Assembly: GCA_964532175.1 (NCBI GenBank)
Contig: CAZHGP010000001.1
Span: 49,984 to 113,983 of the forward strand
From: JAVZCJ01 sp964532175
GTDB lineage: Archaea > Thermoproteota > Nitrososphaeria_A > Caldarchaeales > JAVZCJ01
Reading direction: 5' to 3'
DNA length: 64,000 bases
Shown here piece after piece: positions 26,199 to 38,056 of this stretch. The first letter of the stretch is position 1, and the number at the start of each line of letters is the position of its first letter. Below the pieces are notes generated by a model. It was not told the DNA's origin and made no database searches. It saw only the letters and a program-made list of their open reading frames with translations. The position numbers and the translations under genes were made by a program.

Positions 26199-26894
26199 TT
26201 ATGTTGCAACTTTTTTTCCGCATCTAGGACAAAATATAGCTTCAAATGGTATTTTAGAATTGCAATAAGGGCAGCTTTTAAATTCTGGAAAGCTTCTTAA
26301 AATTTCTTTAGTTACTTCCTTCTTTTCTTCTTCTCTAGGTAAGAAAGATTCTATTTTTTCTTCTGGTGTAGGCATTTTAATTTCTTCTTTTATTTCTTCC
26401 TCAACTTCTTCTTTAGCTTTTTCTGGAATTTCTCTAACTTGAATTTTTTCAACCATTACTTCTTCTTCTATTTTCTTTGCAATTTTTTCTTCTTTTGATT
26501 TCTTTAATGATAATGGATAACTAAAAACTATAGTTGATAATAATGCTAAAGATAAAACAATCAATCTACCAAAAATATACCCTTGAAGAGTTATTGCTTC
26601 AGAAATTATTCCTATTGTTTCCAAAAAAATTTTATTTATTGCAAGATATGAAATAATTACTAAAGATAATCCTCCACCAATTATCATTGAAATTAATGAA
26701 TTTTTAATAGATTTGCTTAAAAATGCAATTATTAATCCTGATATAATGCTTCCTACAAGAATAGAAATTCTACTATAATTAAAATTAAAATTTCCATAAA
26801 TATAATATTCCAAGAAAGAGAAAAAGAAAAGTAATATAAAAGCAATTAAAGAAAATAATATAATCTTTTTTATCAAATTCAATTCCTTCACCAT
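26199..26894 (-). CDS. Four-helix membrane protein with C-terminal zinc ribbon
   Basis: 231 residues. Four membrane segments at about 9-30, 40-60, 67-88 and 106-127. A highly charged Glu/Lys linker (about 128-205) follows, and then a rubredoxin-like zinc ribbon CPYC...CPRC (about 212-227). The ribbon is cytoplasmic if the even number of helices places both ends inside. No family name comes to mind; such architectures occur in archaeal membrane-associated scaffolds. It is flanked by the dUTPase-like and UPF0282 genes on the same strand. Confidence 0.7.
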   Translation of the reverse strand: MVKELNLIKKIILFSLIAFILLFFFSFLEYYIYGNFNFNYSRISILVGSIISGLIIAFLSKSIKNSLISMIIGGGLSLVIISYLAINKIFLETIGIISEAITLQGYIFGRLIVLSLALLSTIVFSYPLSLKKSKEEKIAKKIEEEVMVEKIQVREIPEKAKEEVEEEIKEEIKMPTPEEKIESFLPREEEKKEVTKEILRSFPEFKSCPYCNSKIPFEAIFCPRCGKKVAT

Positions 26895-26952
26895 TTCTCC
26901 TAAATATCTTTAAATATTATTTTTATATTTAATATTTAAGTTTATATTTATT

Positions 26953-27465
26953 TTATAATCCTTCTTTAATATATTTTCCAGAATATGCTCTACTTGAGCT
27001 GCTTGTTAATTTAAAAAATACAATTTGAGCAATTCTAGAATTTTTACGTAAAATAATTCCTTTTTCATTAAAAACATTAAGTAAGCCTCTTCCTCTTCCG
27101 TTATATCCAGGGTCCCAAATAGCTGTATAAATAGTTGCGCCCATTCTAATTAATGTTGATCTAGGAAATACTAAAGCCATTAAATTTTTTGGAAGATTTA
27201 TAATTTCATTATAAATAATAAGGTACGCTCCTTTACTTAAATTATATAATTCATTTATCGTTTTTATTTCTTCATAATTTGGTAAAATATCTTCTTTAAT
27301 ATTTGAATCATGAATTTCTCCATGAGAAGCTAGTGAATAAACAGAATTAAGTGTTAAATCAAAGCCAGCTGGTTGAATTTGTTTTTCTAAATTAATATAA
27401 TCTTTAATTAGTGGATTTTCAGATATTATTCTCTTTAATATTTCTTTATCAGATAAACAAGCCAT
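26953..27465 (-). CDS. dut: dUTPase/dCTP deaminase family protein
   Basis: Trimeric beta-fold enzyme that removes dUTP or deaminates dCTP. The segments PAGFDLTLNSVY, PRSTLIRMGATIYTAIWDPG, YNGRGRGLLNVFN and RIAQIVFFKL follow the family pattern. The TIYTAIWDPGYNGRG stretch resembles archaeal dUTPases more than dCTP deaminases, which carry a different catalytic segment, so dUTP to dUMP plus pyrophosphate is my preferred reading. 170 residues. It lies 110 bp downstream of cdc48 on the same strand. Confidence 0.82.
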   Translation of the reverse strand: MACLSDKEILKRIISENPLIKDYINLEKQIQPAGFDLTLNSVYSLASHGEIHDSNIKEDILPNYEEIKTINELYNLSKGAYLIIYNEIINLPKNLMALVFPRSTLIRMGATIYTAIWDPGYNGRGRGLLNVFNEKGIILRKNSRIAQIVFFKLTSSSSRAYSGKYIKEGL

Positions 27466-27575
27466 ATTTTATCCTTTTTTATAATTTTATATAAATTTAT
27501 TTTTAATAATTTGATAAATGATAAAATAAAAAAAATTATAAAATTTAAACTTCCGGCTTTAGCTATAGATTAGCT

Positions 27576-29739
<2,164 letters not shown>

Positions 29740-29747
<8 letters not shown>

Positions 29748-30165
29748 TTTTCTCTTCACCACAAACTTCTTTTAAAATACTTAGCATGCGAGGATAAATA
29801 ATATTTGTAAGTATAAAGCTCATTCTTCCATATTCTGAAAGTCTATACTTTCCTCTTTCCTCATATTTTACAAACCCAAGTTTTAAAAATTTTTCTATAT
29901 TATCCCAAACAATTTTTGGATTAAGCCTATATTCATTAATAAATTCAGCAAAATTTACACAATAATCATCATCATTTAAAAATTTACAAAACATTTTTAT
30001 TCTATTTTTATTAGAGAAAGTATTAAAAAATTTGATAATTTCTTCATGCTCTTTAATTATATTTTCTATTTCTTTCTCAATTTTTTCTTTATTCCATTCT
30101 TCATTTGAAAGAGGGATTTCTAATAAAACTTTATCCTTATTCATTAAAACTATTTTTAAATTCAT
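29740..30165 (-). CDS. Winged-helix regulator co-transcribed with cdc48
   Basis: About 141 residues from ATG 30165, which has GGTGAGAGG just upstream; a GTG at 30174 is the alternative. ArsR-like organisation: FFNTFSNKNRIKMFCKFL (start of the DNA-binding domain), FAEFINEYRLNPKIVWDNIE (helix-turn-helix) and a wing KYEERGKYRLSEYGR, then a C-terminal helix. The N-terminal region IVLMNKDKVLLEIPLSNEEW plus a helix recalls the module of the AOR-flanking winged-helix proteins. Two palindromes in its promoter suggest that it regulates itself and cdc48. The signal it senses is unknown. Confidence 0.78.
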
Positions 30166-30184
30166 TCCTCTCACCTTTTTTTTA

Positions 30185-30198
30185 TTACTTTATGGTAA
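30185..30198. promoter_or_regulatory. Candidate operator 1 of the regulator-cdc48 operon
   Basis: TTAC, six bases, GTAA: an imperfect version of the palindrome at 30211-30234. It lies where transcription would start if the TATA-like sequence around 30205-30214 is used, which suits repression. Confidence 0.4.
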
Positions 30199-30210
30199 TA
30201 ACTAATATAT

Positions 30211-30234
30211 AAATATTACCTTGAGGTAATATTT
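30211..30234. promoter_or_regulatory. Candidate operator 2 of the regulator-cdc48 operon
   Basis: Perfect inverted repeat: AAATATTACC, four-base spacer TTGA, then its inverse. It overlaps the upstream side of a TATA-like element read on the minus strand (TTTATATAT, about 30205-30213), about 45-60 bp before the regulator start. Shares the TTACC/GGTAA half-site with 30185-30198. Confidence 0.5.
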
Positions 30235-30442
30235 TAAATAAATAAGAATGCTTAGAATTTCTAAGAATATTTTTATTTTTTTTAACTTATTCTTCTTAAT
30301 AACATAAGATATATAATTTTAAGCTTTTTATTCAAAAATAATTTTAATTTTATATCTTTATTTTTATTTTTGATTTAAATTTCATTATTTTTAAAAAAAT
30401 TTAATAATGAAGTAAATTATTCATTTAGCAAAATATTAAAAG
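30235..30442. other. A+T-rich intergenic stretch
   Basis: Part of the gap between the divergent cdc48 operon and the cPGS-like gene. Beyond the two operators it holds only A+T-rich sequence with several TATA-like words. I see no RNA gene or short coding frame. Confidence 0.4.
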
Positions 30443-30451
30443 TTGATCTAT

Positions 30452-31780
30452 ATGACTTCAAAAAATAAAAGAAAAATAGTAATAATTGGAGCTGGAGGAA
30501 GAGATTTTCATTTATTCAATATGCTTTATAAAAATTCAAATGATATAGAAGTTTTAGCTTTTTTATTTACTCAAATTCCTAGACAAACTGGTAAAAATTA
30601 TCCATATGAATTAGCTGGTAAAAATTATCCAAATGGAATACCTATAATAGATTTAAAAGATTTGCCAAAAATAATTAAAGAGAAAAAAATAGATGAAGCT
30701 ATATTAGCTTTTAGTGATCTTACATATAACGATTTAATGAAAATTGGAAGTTGGGTTTTAAGTTTAGGAATAGATTTTAAAATAGTTTCTCATATAAAAA
30801 CAATGCTTTCTTCAAATAAACCAGTAATATCTATTTGTGGTGTTAGAACGGGTGTTGGAAAAAGTACTGTAACACGTTATATAGTAAAAATACTTAAAGA
30901 AATGAATTTAAAACCTATAGTTATAAGACATCCAATGGCTTATGGAAATCTTTTAAAGAAGAAAATTATTAAATTTGAAAATATTGAAGATGTTTTAAAA
31001 AATGAATATTTATCAATTGAAGAAAGAGGAGAATTTTATTCACTTGTTAAAAAAGGAGCAATTGTTTATGCTGGTATAGATTATGAGGAAGTTTTAAGAA
31101 AAGCTGAAGAAGATGGAGATATAATTGTTTGGGATGGAGGAAATAATGATGTTTCTTTTATTAAATCTGATCTTTATATAACAGTAGCTGATGCAACAAG
31201 ACCAGGACAAGAAATTGAAAGTTTTCCAGGAGAAATAAATGTTAGATTGTCTAATGTTATTGTAATAAATAAAATTGAAAATGCGGATAAAGTTTCATTA
31301 GAAAGTATTATTAAAAATATAAGATCTGTTAATGATAAAGCAGAAATAACATTAGCAAAAATGAAAGTTATAGTTGATAATCCCTTAATGATTAAAGGAA
31401 AATCTGTTCTTGTTATTGAAGATGGACCTACAGTTACTCATGGGGGTAAAAAATTTGGAGCAGCTTATTTAGCAGCTAAAGAATATAAAGCTAAAGAAAT
31501 AGTTGATCCTAGACCATATGCTATAGGGCTTATTAAAGAAATATATAAAGAATATCCACATTTAGAAAATGTTCTTCCAGCTGTAGGATATGATGAACAA
31601 CAAATAAATGACTTTTTATCTACAATAGAGAAAATTCCTTGCGATTTAATATTATATGATATTATCACTGGAGTAGGAGATATTATTTCTAAATATAAAC
31701 CAGCAATAGAAGTTGAATATGAATTAATTGATATTGATAATAAATTGAAAGATATAATTATTTCCAAATTTTCTAAATAA
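30452..31780 (+). CDS. Cyclic 2,3-diphosphoglycerate synthetase-like P-loop protein
   Basis: 442 residues from ATG 30452 (a TTG at 30443 is in frame but less likely). The N-terminal NAD-binding-like fold IVIIGAGGRDFHLFN is followed by a P-loop CGVRTGVGKSTVTRY (about 129-143) and a Walker B-like DGGNNDVSF. This matches the family of methanogen cyclic 2,3-diphosphoglycerate synthetase, a thermoprotectant-forming enzyme; homologues also occur in archaea and bacteria not known to make the compound and are then called predicted GTPases. The function here therefore remains tentative. It is monocistronic, divergent from the cdc48 operon. Confidence 0.75.
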   Translation: MTSKNKRKIVIIGAGGRDFHLFNMLYKNSNDIEVLAFLFTQIPRQTGKNYPYELAGKNYPNGIPIIDLKDLPKIIKEKKIDEAILAFSDLTYNDLMKIGSWVLSLGIDFKIVSHIKTMLSSNKPVISICGVRTGVGKSTVTRYIVKILKEMNLKPIVIRHPMAYGNLLKKKIIKFENIEDVLKNEYLSIEERGEFYSLVKKGAIVYAGIDYEEVLRKAEEDGDIIVWDGGNNDVSFIKSDLYITVADATRPGQEIESFPGEINVRLSNVIVINKIENADKVSLESIIKNIRSVNDKAEITLAKMKVIVDNPLMIKGKSVLVIEDGPTVTHGGKKFGAAYLAAKEYKAKEIVDPRPYAIGLIKEIYKEYPHLENVLPAVGYDEQQINDFLSTIEKIPCDLILYDIITGVGDIISKYKPAIEVEYELIDIDNKLKDIIISKFSK

Positions 31781-31814
31781 TTTTATTCATTTTTGAAAAA
31801 TCAATTTATTTTCC

Positions 31815-32531
31815 TTAAGGCACATTATAATAAATTCTTTTCTTATTTTTCCCTTTATTTTCTATTTTTAAAAGAATTATTTCTCCTATTTCTTTAGTAT
31901 TTTTAACATGCGGTCCACCATCTGCTTGAATATCTATTCCTGGTATTTCAACAATTCTTAATTCTTCTATTTCAGGCGGCATTTTTTCTGCAAGTTTAAT
32001 TATTCCAGGTATTTTTAATGCTTCTTCTCTTTTTAAAAAATATATTTTAACTTCTATTGATTTTTTTACAATTTCATTAGCTTTTCTTATTGCTTCTTCA
32101 AATATTGCTCTATCGAATTTTTCTAGACTAAAATCATCTTTTGCATAAATCTCATCTATATGTCCACCAGTTATTAATGCATTATAATCTTTATACATTA
32201 TAGAAGAAATTATATGAGCAGCAGTATGTAATCTCATTAATTTATATCTTCTACTCCAATCTATTATTCCTTCAATTTCATCTCCTATAGAAAAATTAGG
32301 TTCATTTTCTAATATGTGAATAACATTATTTTTCTCTAAATCAATTTTAACATCTATAACTTTATATTTTTCTCCATTTTTAATTAAGAAGCCAGTATCA
32401 TTAGTTATTCCTCCAGTTAATGGATGAAAAATAGTTTCATTAAGTATAACTTCTTTTCCATTTATATCGATTACTTTAGCCTTAAAATTTTTTTGATAAC
32501 TATCATAAAGATACAATAATTTTGTAACCAT
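31815..32531 (-). CDS. alaX: AlaX-type alanyl-tRNA editing protein
   Basis: Free-standing editing domain that deacylates Ser- or Gly-tRNA(Ala). Present: the tRNA-synthetase-like beta domain with ETIFHPLTGGITNDTG, the first metal motif HTAAH (about 98-102), and the second metal region ADGGPHVKNTKEIG near the C terminus. In the second region the usual Cys four residues before His is Asp here (D-x3-H). 238 residues, an AlaX-M-like length. It is a single gene, convergent with the cPGS-like gene. Confidence 0.88.
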   Translation of the reverse strand: MVTKLLYLYDSYQKNFKAKVIDINGKEVILNETIFHPLTGGITNDTGFLIKNGEKYKVIDVKIDLEKNNVIHILENEPNFSIGDEIEGIIDWSRRYKLMRLHTAAHIISSIMYKDYNALITGGHIDEIYAKDDFSLEKFDRAIFEEAIRKANEIVKKSIEVKIYFLKREEALKIPGIIKLAEKMPPEIEELRIVEIPGIDIQADGGPHVKNTKEIGEIILLKIENKGKNKKRIYYNVP

Positions 32532-32763
32532 TTTTCAATATTTAATTAATTAAAGATATTAATAAATTTAATTAATGAATTAGAATTATTTTAATTTTTC
32601 TTTACTTATAAAATGCATAATAGTGAATCTTTGCTTTTCATTTTTTAAAATTAGAAGTTTTTGAAAAAAGAATAAAAGTTATTATTTAATGAATAATAAA
32701 AATATCAAAATTAATTTATTAAAGCATACCATATTTCAAAATATTCCTTTGAGAAGGGAAAAT

Positions 32764-33354
32764 ATGAAAATTAAATTATTTATCTTTGATTTAGATAGAA
32801 CTATAGTAACACTTCCGATAAATTGGATTAAAGTAAAAAATGAAATCAATGAAAAATTAGAAATTAATGAAAAACTAACTCCATTATTTCCAAAAATTGA
32901 AAAACTAACATATAACAATCTTGAATTAAGAAAGAAAATATTTAAAATTATTGAGAAAGAAGAAATTAAAATTATTAAAAGAATTTCTTTTAATCCTAAA
33001 ATATATGAAATTTTTAAAGAATTAAAAAATAGAAATTATAAAATAGCTTTAGTTACTTTTCAAAGTAAAAAAGCAGCATTAAAAATATTAAAAAAATTAA
33101 GGATACTAAAATTCTTTAATAATATTTTAACAAGAGAAAATTCTATAAATAGAGAAGAACAAATAAGAATTACTTTAAATAAATTTGGTTTTAAACCTTT
33201 TGAAGCTATTATTGTAGCTGATAAAGATGAAGATATTTTAGCAGCTAAAAAAATTGGTTGTAAAACAATAGCTGTAAAAAATAAAAAAGTTAATTCAAAT
33301 TATAAAATAAATAATATTATAGAATTATTAAAGTTTTTAGATAAAATTAAGTAG
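32764..33354 (+). CDS. HAD-superfamily phosphatase
   Basis: 196 residues from ATG 32764, chosen because MKIKLFIFDLDRTIV places the catalytic motif at the N terminus as usual and GAGAAGGGA lies upstream. The longer frame from 32689 adds 25 residues of no resemblance to the family. Motif I DLDRT (nucleophile D9 and D11), motif II VTFQS, and motif IV VADKDEDILAAKKIG are all present, with a helical cap between. Such enzymes hydrolyse small phosphate esters; specificity is unknown. Confidence 0.83.
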   Translation: MKIKLFIFDLDRTIVTLPINWIKVKNEINEKLEINEKLTPLFPKIEKLTYNNLELRKKIFKIIEKEEIKIIKRISFNPKIYEIFKELKNRNYKIALVTFQSKKAALKILKKLRILKFFNNILTRENSINREEQIRITLNKFGFKPFEAIIVADKDEDILAAKKIGCKTIAVKNKKVNSNYKINNIIELLKFLDKIK

Positions 33355-33460
33355 AAATTCTAATAGAAACATTATAAAAAAAGAATAAACTTTTAATTTA
33401 AGAAGAATATATCTTTTAAATCATTTTGGATATGAGAATTGACTCTTATGAGTGATCTTA

Positions 33461-34588
33461 ATGAATTTAATAGAAAACTTTAAAACAAAATACTCTTATT
33501 TAATTTGCTTTATTGCTGCTGCTTCTTGGTCTTTACTTGTGCCAGTTATACCAATTTATGTACTTTTTTTAGGGGCTTCTCAATTTGAAATAGGACTTTT
33601 AGGCGGGTTTGATTCTATTGCTTATGTATTTGCATCTCTTTTAAGTATTTTAATATCAAAATATATAAGTTTAAAAAAATTATTAATTTCATCAATTTTA
33701 TTATCTGGTTTATCATGCATATTATTTACTTTTATTAAAAACCCTTTTGAAGCAATATTAATAATTATTTTAAGAGGTTTTTCAACAGGATTTTTTTGGC
33801 CTATAATTGAAGCATTATTATCTAAAGATTTTAAAATTGAAGAAAAGAAAACTATTTCAAAATTTACACTTTCATGGAGTATTGGAGCAATTTTTGGAAG
33901 CTCTCTTTCAGGTCCTTTAATGGAATTTTTTAATTTAAAACAAATATTTTATTTAACTGGCTTTCCTTTTATTTTCTTATCATTAATATCAATTTTCTTA
34001 ATTGAAGAAGAAAGAGAAGAAATTAAAGGAGAAAATAATATAGAATATGAAAAAATTTTAAAGCTTAAAGATGCATGGCTTTTATCATTAATATATGGTT
34101 TTCTTTTAGGAATAATTTTTTATCTTTTTCCAGCTTATATAGAGATTATTGGTTTTTCACAAATATTTATAGGAGCTACTATTTTCTCATTTTTCATTTT
34201 TAGAGCATTATTTTTTTGGATTTATCAAAAGATTTCCATGAAATATGCAACTGAAATTGGGCTTTTTCTATGTGGATTAGGCTTTTTGAATATATTTTTA
34301 ATAAAAAATCCAATTTTAATTATTTTAGGAAATTCTCTTATTGGAATTGGCTCAAGTATAATTTATTCTATAAGTTTAAAAATGGTTTTTTCTAATATAA
34401 AAAATGAAGCTACTATTTTAACTGGTTTTTTTGAAGCTATCCTAGCTATAGGTTTTCTTTTAGGGCCTTTAATTGGAGGATTATTAGCTGAAAAGAATTT
34501 AGTTTATCCATACTTAATGGGCTTTTTAATTTCTATTTTCTCAATTATTTTATTAAACATGAGGCGAATAAATTGGCTAGGAAAATAA
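33461..34588 (+). CDS. Major facilitator superfamily transporter
   Basis: 375 residues with about 11-12 hydrophobic segments in the MFS two-bundle layout and a charged central loop EEEREEIKGENNIEYEKILK between the halves. An AASWSLLVPVIPIYVLFLG opening helix and GFFWPIIEALLS are typical of the sugar/drug transporter branch. The start at ATG 33461 is preceded by an AGTGAT ribosome binding site. The 3' end overlaps the next gene by 16 nt, so it is co-transcribed with the flippase; its cargo is unknown. Confidence 0.83.
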   Translation: MNLIENFKTKYSYLICFIAAASWSLLVPVIPIYVLFLGASQFEIGLLGGFDSIAYVFASLLSILISKYISLKKLLISSILLSGLSCILFTFIKNPFEAILIIILRGFSTGFFWPIIEALLSKDFKIEEKKTISKFTLSWSIGAIFGSSLSGPLMEFFNLKQIFYLTGFPFIFLSLISIFLIEEEREEIKGENNIEYEKILKLKDAWLLSLIYGFLLGIIFYLFPAYIEIIGFSQIFIGATIFSFFIFRALFFWIYQKISMKYATEIGLFLCGLGFLNIFLIKNPILIILGNSLIGIGSSIIYSISLKMVFSNIKNEATILTGFFEAILAIGFLLGPLIGGLLAEKNLVYPYLMGFLISIFSIILLNMRRINWLGK

Positions 34589-36060
34589 GACTTAGATACA
34601 CAGGTTTAATTACATTTTCTTCAAGAGTTTTTAGTATTTTTACTGGATTAATATTTGTTACAACTGTTACTCGAAATGTTCCAATTTATGATTTTGGAAT
34701 TTGGCAATATATTTCACAATTAATATCATATTTCCTATTTCCATTATGTATTATAAATTATTGGTCTACAAGATACATTGCTAGGAATATGAAAGTAGGA
34801 AAAACAAGTTTATTATTAACTGGCTTATTTTCTATGATATCATTCATTTTTTTCTTAATAATTTCCCCATATATTGCAAAAAGTGTTAATACAGATATAA
34901 ATTTTTTCATATTAGGTAGTTTAATACTTATTTTTCTATCTTTAATAAATAATCTTGATTCTATTGCTTATGGTTATAAACCTCATGTCCCATCTTATGG
35001 TTTCATAATTTTTGAAATAATAAAAGTAGTTTTAGGATTAATTACAGTATTTTATATGAGAACTGGTCTTTATGGAGCTTTAATATCTCTTTTAATTGCT
35101 TATATAGCTCAATCAATTTTTCTTTTAATAGTTTTAAAAGATGAAATTTATGGAAAATTTGATTTAGGAATAGCTAAGAAATGGTTTAAAATGGGTTGGA
35201 TACCATTTTATAATGGTTTTTCAGGATTTCTTACAAGCTTAGATATTTTAATAGTAACATTATTAACTTCATCTTCTGAACCAATAGCTTTTTGGAAAGC
35301 TGCTACTACAATTACAATAGTTATAAGTTATTCTAATTCATTGGCTTTAGCTCTTTATCCAAAACTTTTATCTGGTGGAAGTAGAAAAGATATTGAAAAT
35401 TCATTTAAATTAGTTTTAATGTTTTCCATACCGCTTACGATTGGAGCAATTATTTTAGCTGAACCTTTACTTAGAATACTTAAAAGTGAATATGCTCTAG
35501 CAGCAACTATATTAAGAATATGCTCGATAAGCTGTTTTATAGGAAGTTTAAGAAGTATTATTGATAGCATAATAATAGGAACCGAATCTATAGAAATTAG
35601 TGAAGATATTACTTTTAAGAAACTTCTTAAAAGTAGATTATTTTTATTACCTTCATTAACATATATTTCAAGTATTTTTTACCTTCCTTTAACATATTTT
35701 ATTACTATTTATTTTTTGAAAAACAATTCACAACAATCATTTATTAATATACCTTTATACATTAATTTAGTAGGATTAATTATAAATATAGCAATTTTCT
35801 TATATACTTTTAATTTATCTAAGAAAATAATTTCATACAATTTTCCAATAAGAAATATTTTAAAATACATTTTTTCAGTTATAATAATGTCTTTAATAAT
35901 AATGCTATTCTATCCAAAAAGTTTTAGAGAAACAATTTTTTTAGTAGGTTTTGGAGCAATAATATACTTCTTGATATTATTCATAATAGATAAAGAAACA
36001 AGACAACTTTTTGAAAATAGTTTAAGAATTTTAAAATTGGAAAATTTAACAAAATTATAA
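34573..36060 (+). CDS. Polysaccharide/oligosaccharide flippase-like membrane protein
   Basis: 495 residues with about 12-14 membrane segments, matching the Wzx/MATE-like polysaccharide biosynthesis family, which flips lipid-linked sugars for glycan or S-layer glycosylation. Recognisable opening: SRVFSIFTGLIFVTTVTRNVPIYDFGIWQY. The start is TTG 34573 within the MFS gene; no internal Met lies in the first helix, so this is the only sensible start. Converges with dapL, overlapping by 6 nt. No glycosyltransferases are nearby. Confidence 0.8.
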   Translation: MARKIRLRYTGLITFSSRVFSIFTGLIFVTTVTRNVPIYDFGIWQYISQLISYFLFPLCIINYWSTRYIARNMKVGKTSLLLTGLFSMISFIFFLIISPYIAKSVNTDINFFILGSLILIFLSLINNLDSIAYGYKPHVPSYGFIIFEIIKVVLGLITVFYMRTGLYGALISLLIAYIAQSIFLLIVLKDEIYGKFDLGIAKKWFKMGWIPFYNGFSGFLTSLDILIVTLLTSSSEPIAFWKAATTITIVISYSNSLALALYPKLLSGGSRKDIENSFKLVLMFSIPLTIGAIILAEPLLRILKSEYALAATILRICSISCFIGSLRSIIDSIIIGTESIEISEDITFKKLLKSRLFLLPSLTYISSIFYLPLTYFITIYFLKNNSQQSFINIPLYINLVGLIINIAIFLYTFNLSKKIISYNFPIRNILKYIFSVIIMSLIIMLFYPKSFRETIFLVGFGAIIYFLILFIIDKETRQLFENSLRILKLENLTKL

Positions 36061-37212
36061 AATTTTAGAAATTCTTTCACATGCTTCTTCTATTTCATTT
36101 ATAGGTATGGTTAAAGAAAATCTTACATAATTTTCTCCATATTTTCCAAATCCTTTTCCAGGTGTTACTACCACTCCTACATTAAGAAGCTTTTCTGCAA
36201 ATGATAATGAATCACATCCACATTTTAGCCATACATAAAAAGTAGCTTTTGGAGGATTTATTTTAAAACCCATAGAATTTAATTTTTTAATTAAAAAATC
36301 TCTCCTTTCTTTATATATATTAAGATTTTCTTTTAGAAAATCTGGAGGTGTATCATTTTTATAACTTTCTAATGCTTTTATAGCTACTTTTTGAATATAT
36401 ATTGGAGGGCCTGAATCAATTTGAGATTTTACTTTTCTTAATCCTTCTATTATTTTTTCATTTCCAACAGCAAAAGCAATTCTATCTCCAGTCATATTAA
36501 AAGTTTTTGAAAGTGAATGAAATTCTATTGAAATTTCTTTAGCATTTTCAATTTCTAAAATGCTAGGAGCTTTATATCCATCAAAAGTTATTTCAGAATA
36601 TGCATTATCATAACATAGAATAATATTTTTCTCTATTGCAAATTCTACTATTTCTTTAAGAAATTTTTTATCTATAATTGCAGCAGTTGGATTATTTGGA
36701 TAATTTAAAAAAAGCATTTTAGCATTCTCTATCTTAATATTCCATATATTTGGCTTAAATTCATTTTCTTCAAGTAAAGGCATTATTATAGGAATTCCAT
36801 CATTTAATATTGTACTTCCTTGAGAATAAACTGGATAAGCAGGATCAGGAACTAAAACTTTATCTCCTGGATTTATAAAAGCTCTAGAAACATTTGCTAT
36901 ACCTTCTTTAGAACCAATTAATGCAATAACTTCTTTTTCTGGATTTAAGTCAACATTAAATCTTTTTTTATACCAATTTGCTATTGCTTCTCTAAAATCT
37001 TTTTCTCCTTGACTAAGTGAATATTTATGATTTTCAGGCTTAGATACTTCTTCTTTAAGAGCTTCTAATATAAAATTTGGTGGAGGAAGATCAGGATCTC
37101 CTATGCTTAAAGAAATAATTTTCATTCCTTTACTTTTCTTTTCTAAAATAATTTTTTCTAATTCAGCAAATATGTATGGTGGTAACCTCTTAATTCTATC
37201 AGCATATTCCAT
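36055..37212 (-). CDS. dapL: LL-diaminopimelate aminotransferase
   Basis: PLP aminotransferase that makes LL-diaminopimelate directly from tetrahydrodipicolinate, bypassing the succinylase/acetylase route. 385 residues. The PLP lysine lies in EFHSLSKTFNMTGDRIAF, with FLNYPNNPTAA and CYDNAYSEITFDG as cofactor-binding segments. It opens YADRIKRLPPYIFAELEKI, as in the DapL family. Its position as last gene of a dapA-dapB-lysC-lysA-dapF operon strongly supports DapL over other aminotransferases. It begins 13 bp after dapF. Confidence 0.92.
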   Translation of the reverse strand: MEYADRIKRLPPYIFAELEKIILEKKSKGMKIISLSIGDPDLPPPNFILEALKEEVSKPENHKYSLSQGEKDFREAIANWYKKRFNVDLNPEKEVIALIGSKEGIANVSRAFINPGDKVLVPDPAYPVYSQGSTILNDGIPIIMPLLEENEFKPNIWNIKIENAKMLFLNYPNNPTAAIIDKKFLKEIVEFAIEKNIILCYDNAYSEITFDGYKAPSILEIENAKEISIEFHSLSKTFNMTGDRIAFAVGNEKIIEGLRKVKSQIDSGPPIYIQKVAIKALESYKNDTPPDFLKENLNIYKERRDFLIKKLNSMGFKINPPKATFYVWLKCGCDSLSFAEKLLNVGVVVTPGKGFGKYGENYVRFSLTIPINEIEEACERISKIL

Positions 37213-37225
37213 TTCTATTCACCAA

Positions 37226-38056
37226 TCAAAAAAAGCCTTCAAAAACTTTTTCAACTGGACCAGTCATTAATACATTTTCATTATATTCTATTTCTAAATC
37301 TCCTCCAATTAAATGAACTATAGCTTTATTATTAACTTTACCCAATATTTTTCCAGCTATTACACTTGCACATGCACCTGTGCCACATGCAAATGTTTCT
37401 CCACATCCTCTTTCCCATACACGAACAATCAATTCATTTTTATTTAATACTTGTACAAATTCAACATTTATTCTTTTTGGAAAAATTTCATGATTTTCAA
37501 TTTTTGGACCTATTTTCTCTATAGGGAAATCTTTCACATTATCAATAAAAATTACACAATGTGGATTTCCAATAGATAAACAAGTTATTCTAAATTTTTC
37601 TCCATTAATTTTTAATTCTTCATTTATGCATACTCCTTCTCCAATCATAGGGATTTTAGATTTTTCAAAAATCGGTTTACCCATATCTACTTTAACTTTT
37701 ACAACTTTTCCATTTTCTATTAATAACCATGTTTTCTTTATTCCAGATAAAGTTTCTATATTCATTTCTTTTTTATTAATAATTTTTTTCTCATAGCAAT
37801 ATTTTGCTATACATCTAATACCATTTCCACACATTTCAGCTTCACTCCCATCAAGATTAAAAATTCTCATTTTAATATCAGCAATATTAGAATTATATAA
37901 TAAAAGCAAGCCATCTGCTCCAATTGAAAATCTTCTTCTACAAATTTTTTTAGCCAATTCTGAAATTTCATTTTCTTTAATTATTCCATTTCTATTATCT
38001 ATTACAATATAATCATTTCCGTTAGCATGCATCTTCCAAAAGTTTATTTTAACCAT
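37226..38056 (-). CDS. dapF: Diaminopimelate epimerase
   Basis: Converts LL- to meso-diaminopimelate through two cysteines. Both are visible: AEMCGNGIRC (about 72-81) and FACGTGACASV (about 217-227). An N-terminal HANGNDYIVID and GNPHCVIF complete the pattern. 276 residues, normal length. It overlaps lysA by 13 nt and precedes dapL by 13 bp, so it belongs to the lysine operon. Confidence 0.96.
   Translation of the reverse strand: MVKINFWKMHANGNDYIVIDNRNGIIKENEISELAKKICRRRFSIGADGLLLLYNSNIADIKMRIFNLDGSEAEMCGNGIRCIAKYCYEKKIINKKEMNIETLSGIKKTWLLIENGKVVKVKVDMGKPIFEKSKIPMIGEGVCINEELKINGEKFRITCLSIGNPHCVIFIDNVKDFPIEKIGPKIENHEIFPKRINVEFVQVLNKNELIVRVWERGCGETFACGTGACASVIAGKILGKVNNKAIVHLIGGDLEIEYNENVLMTGPVEKVFEGFF

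Noticed and set aside
27561..27575. Small AGCTA hairpin just after the cdc48 stop as terminator
   Set aside because: Only a 5-bp stem with no T run on the transcribed strand; not convincing.
33421..33460. C/D-box small RNA before the MFS gene
   Set aside because: ATGAGTGAT resembles a C box only loosely, no D box was found, and the AGTGAT is better read as ribosome binding site.
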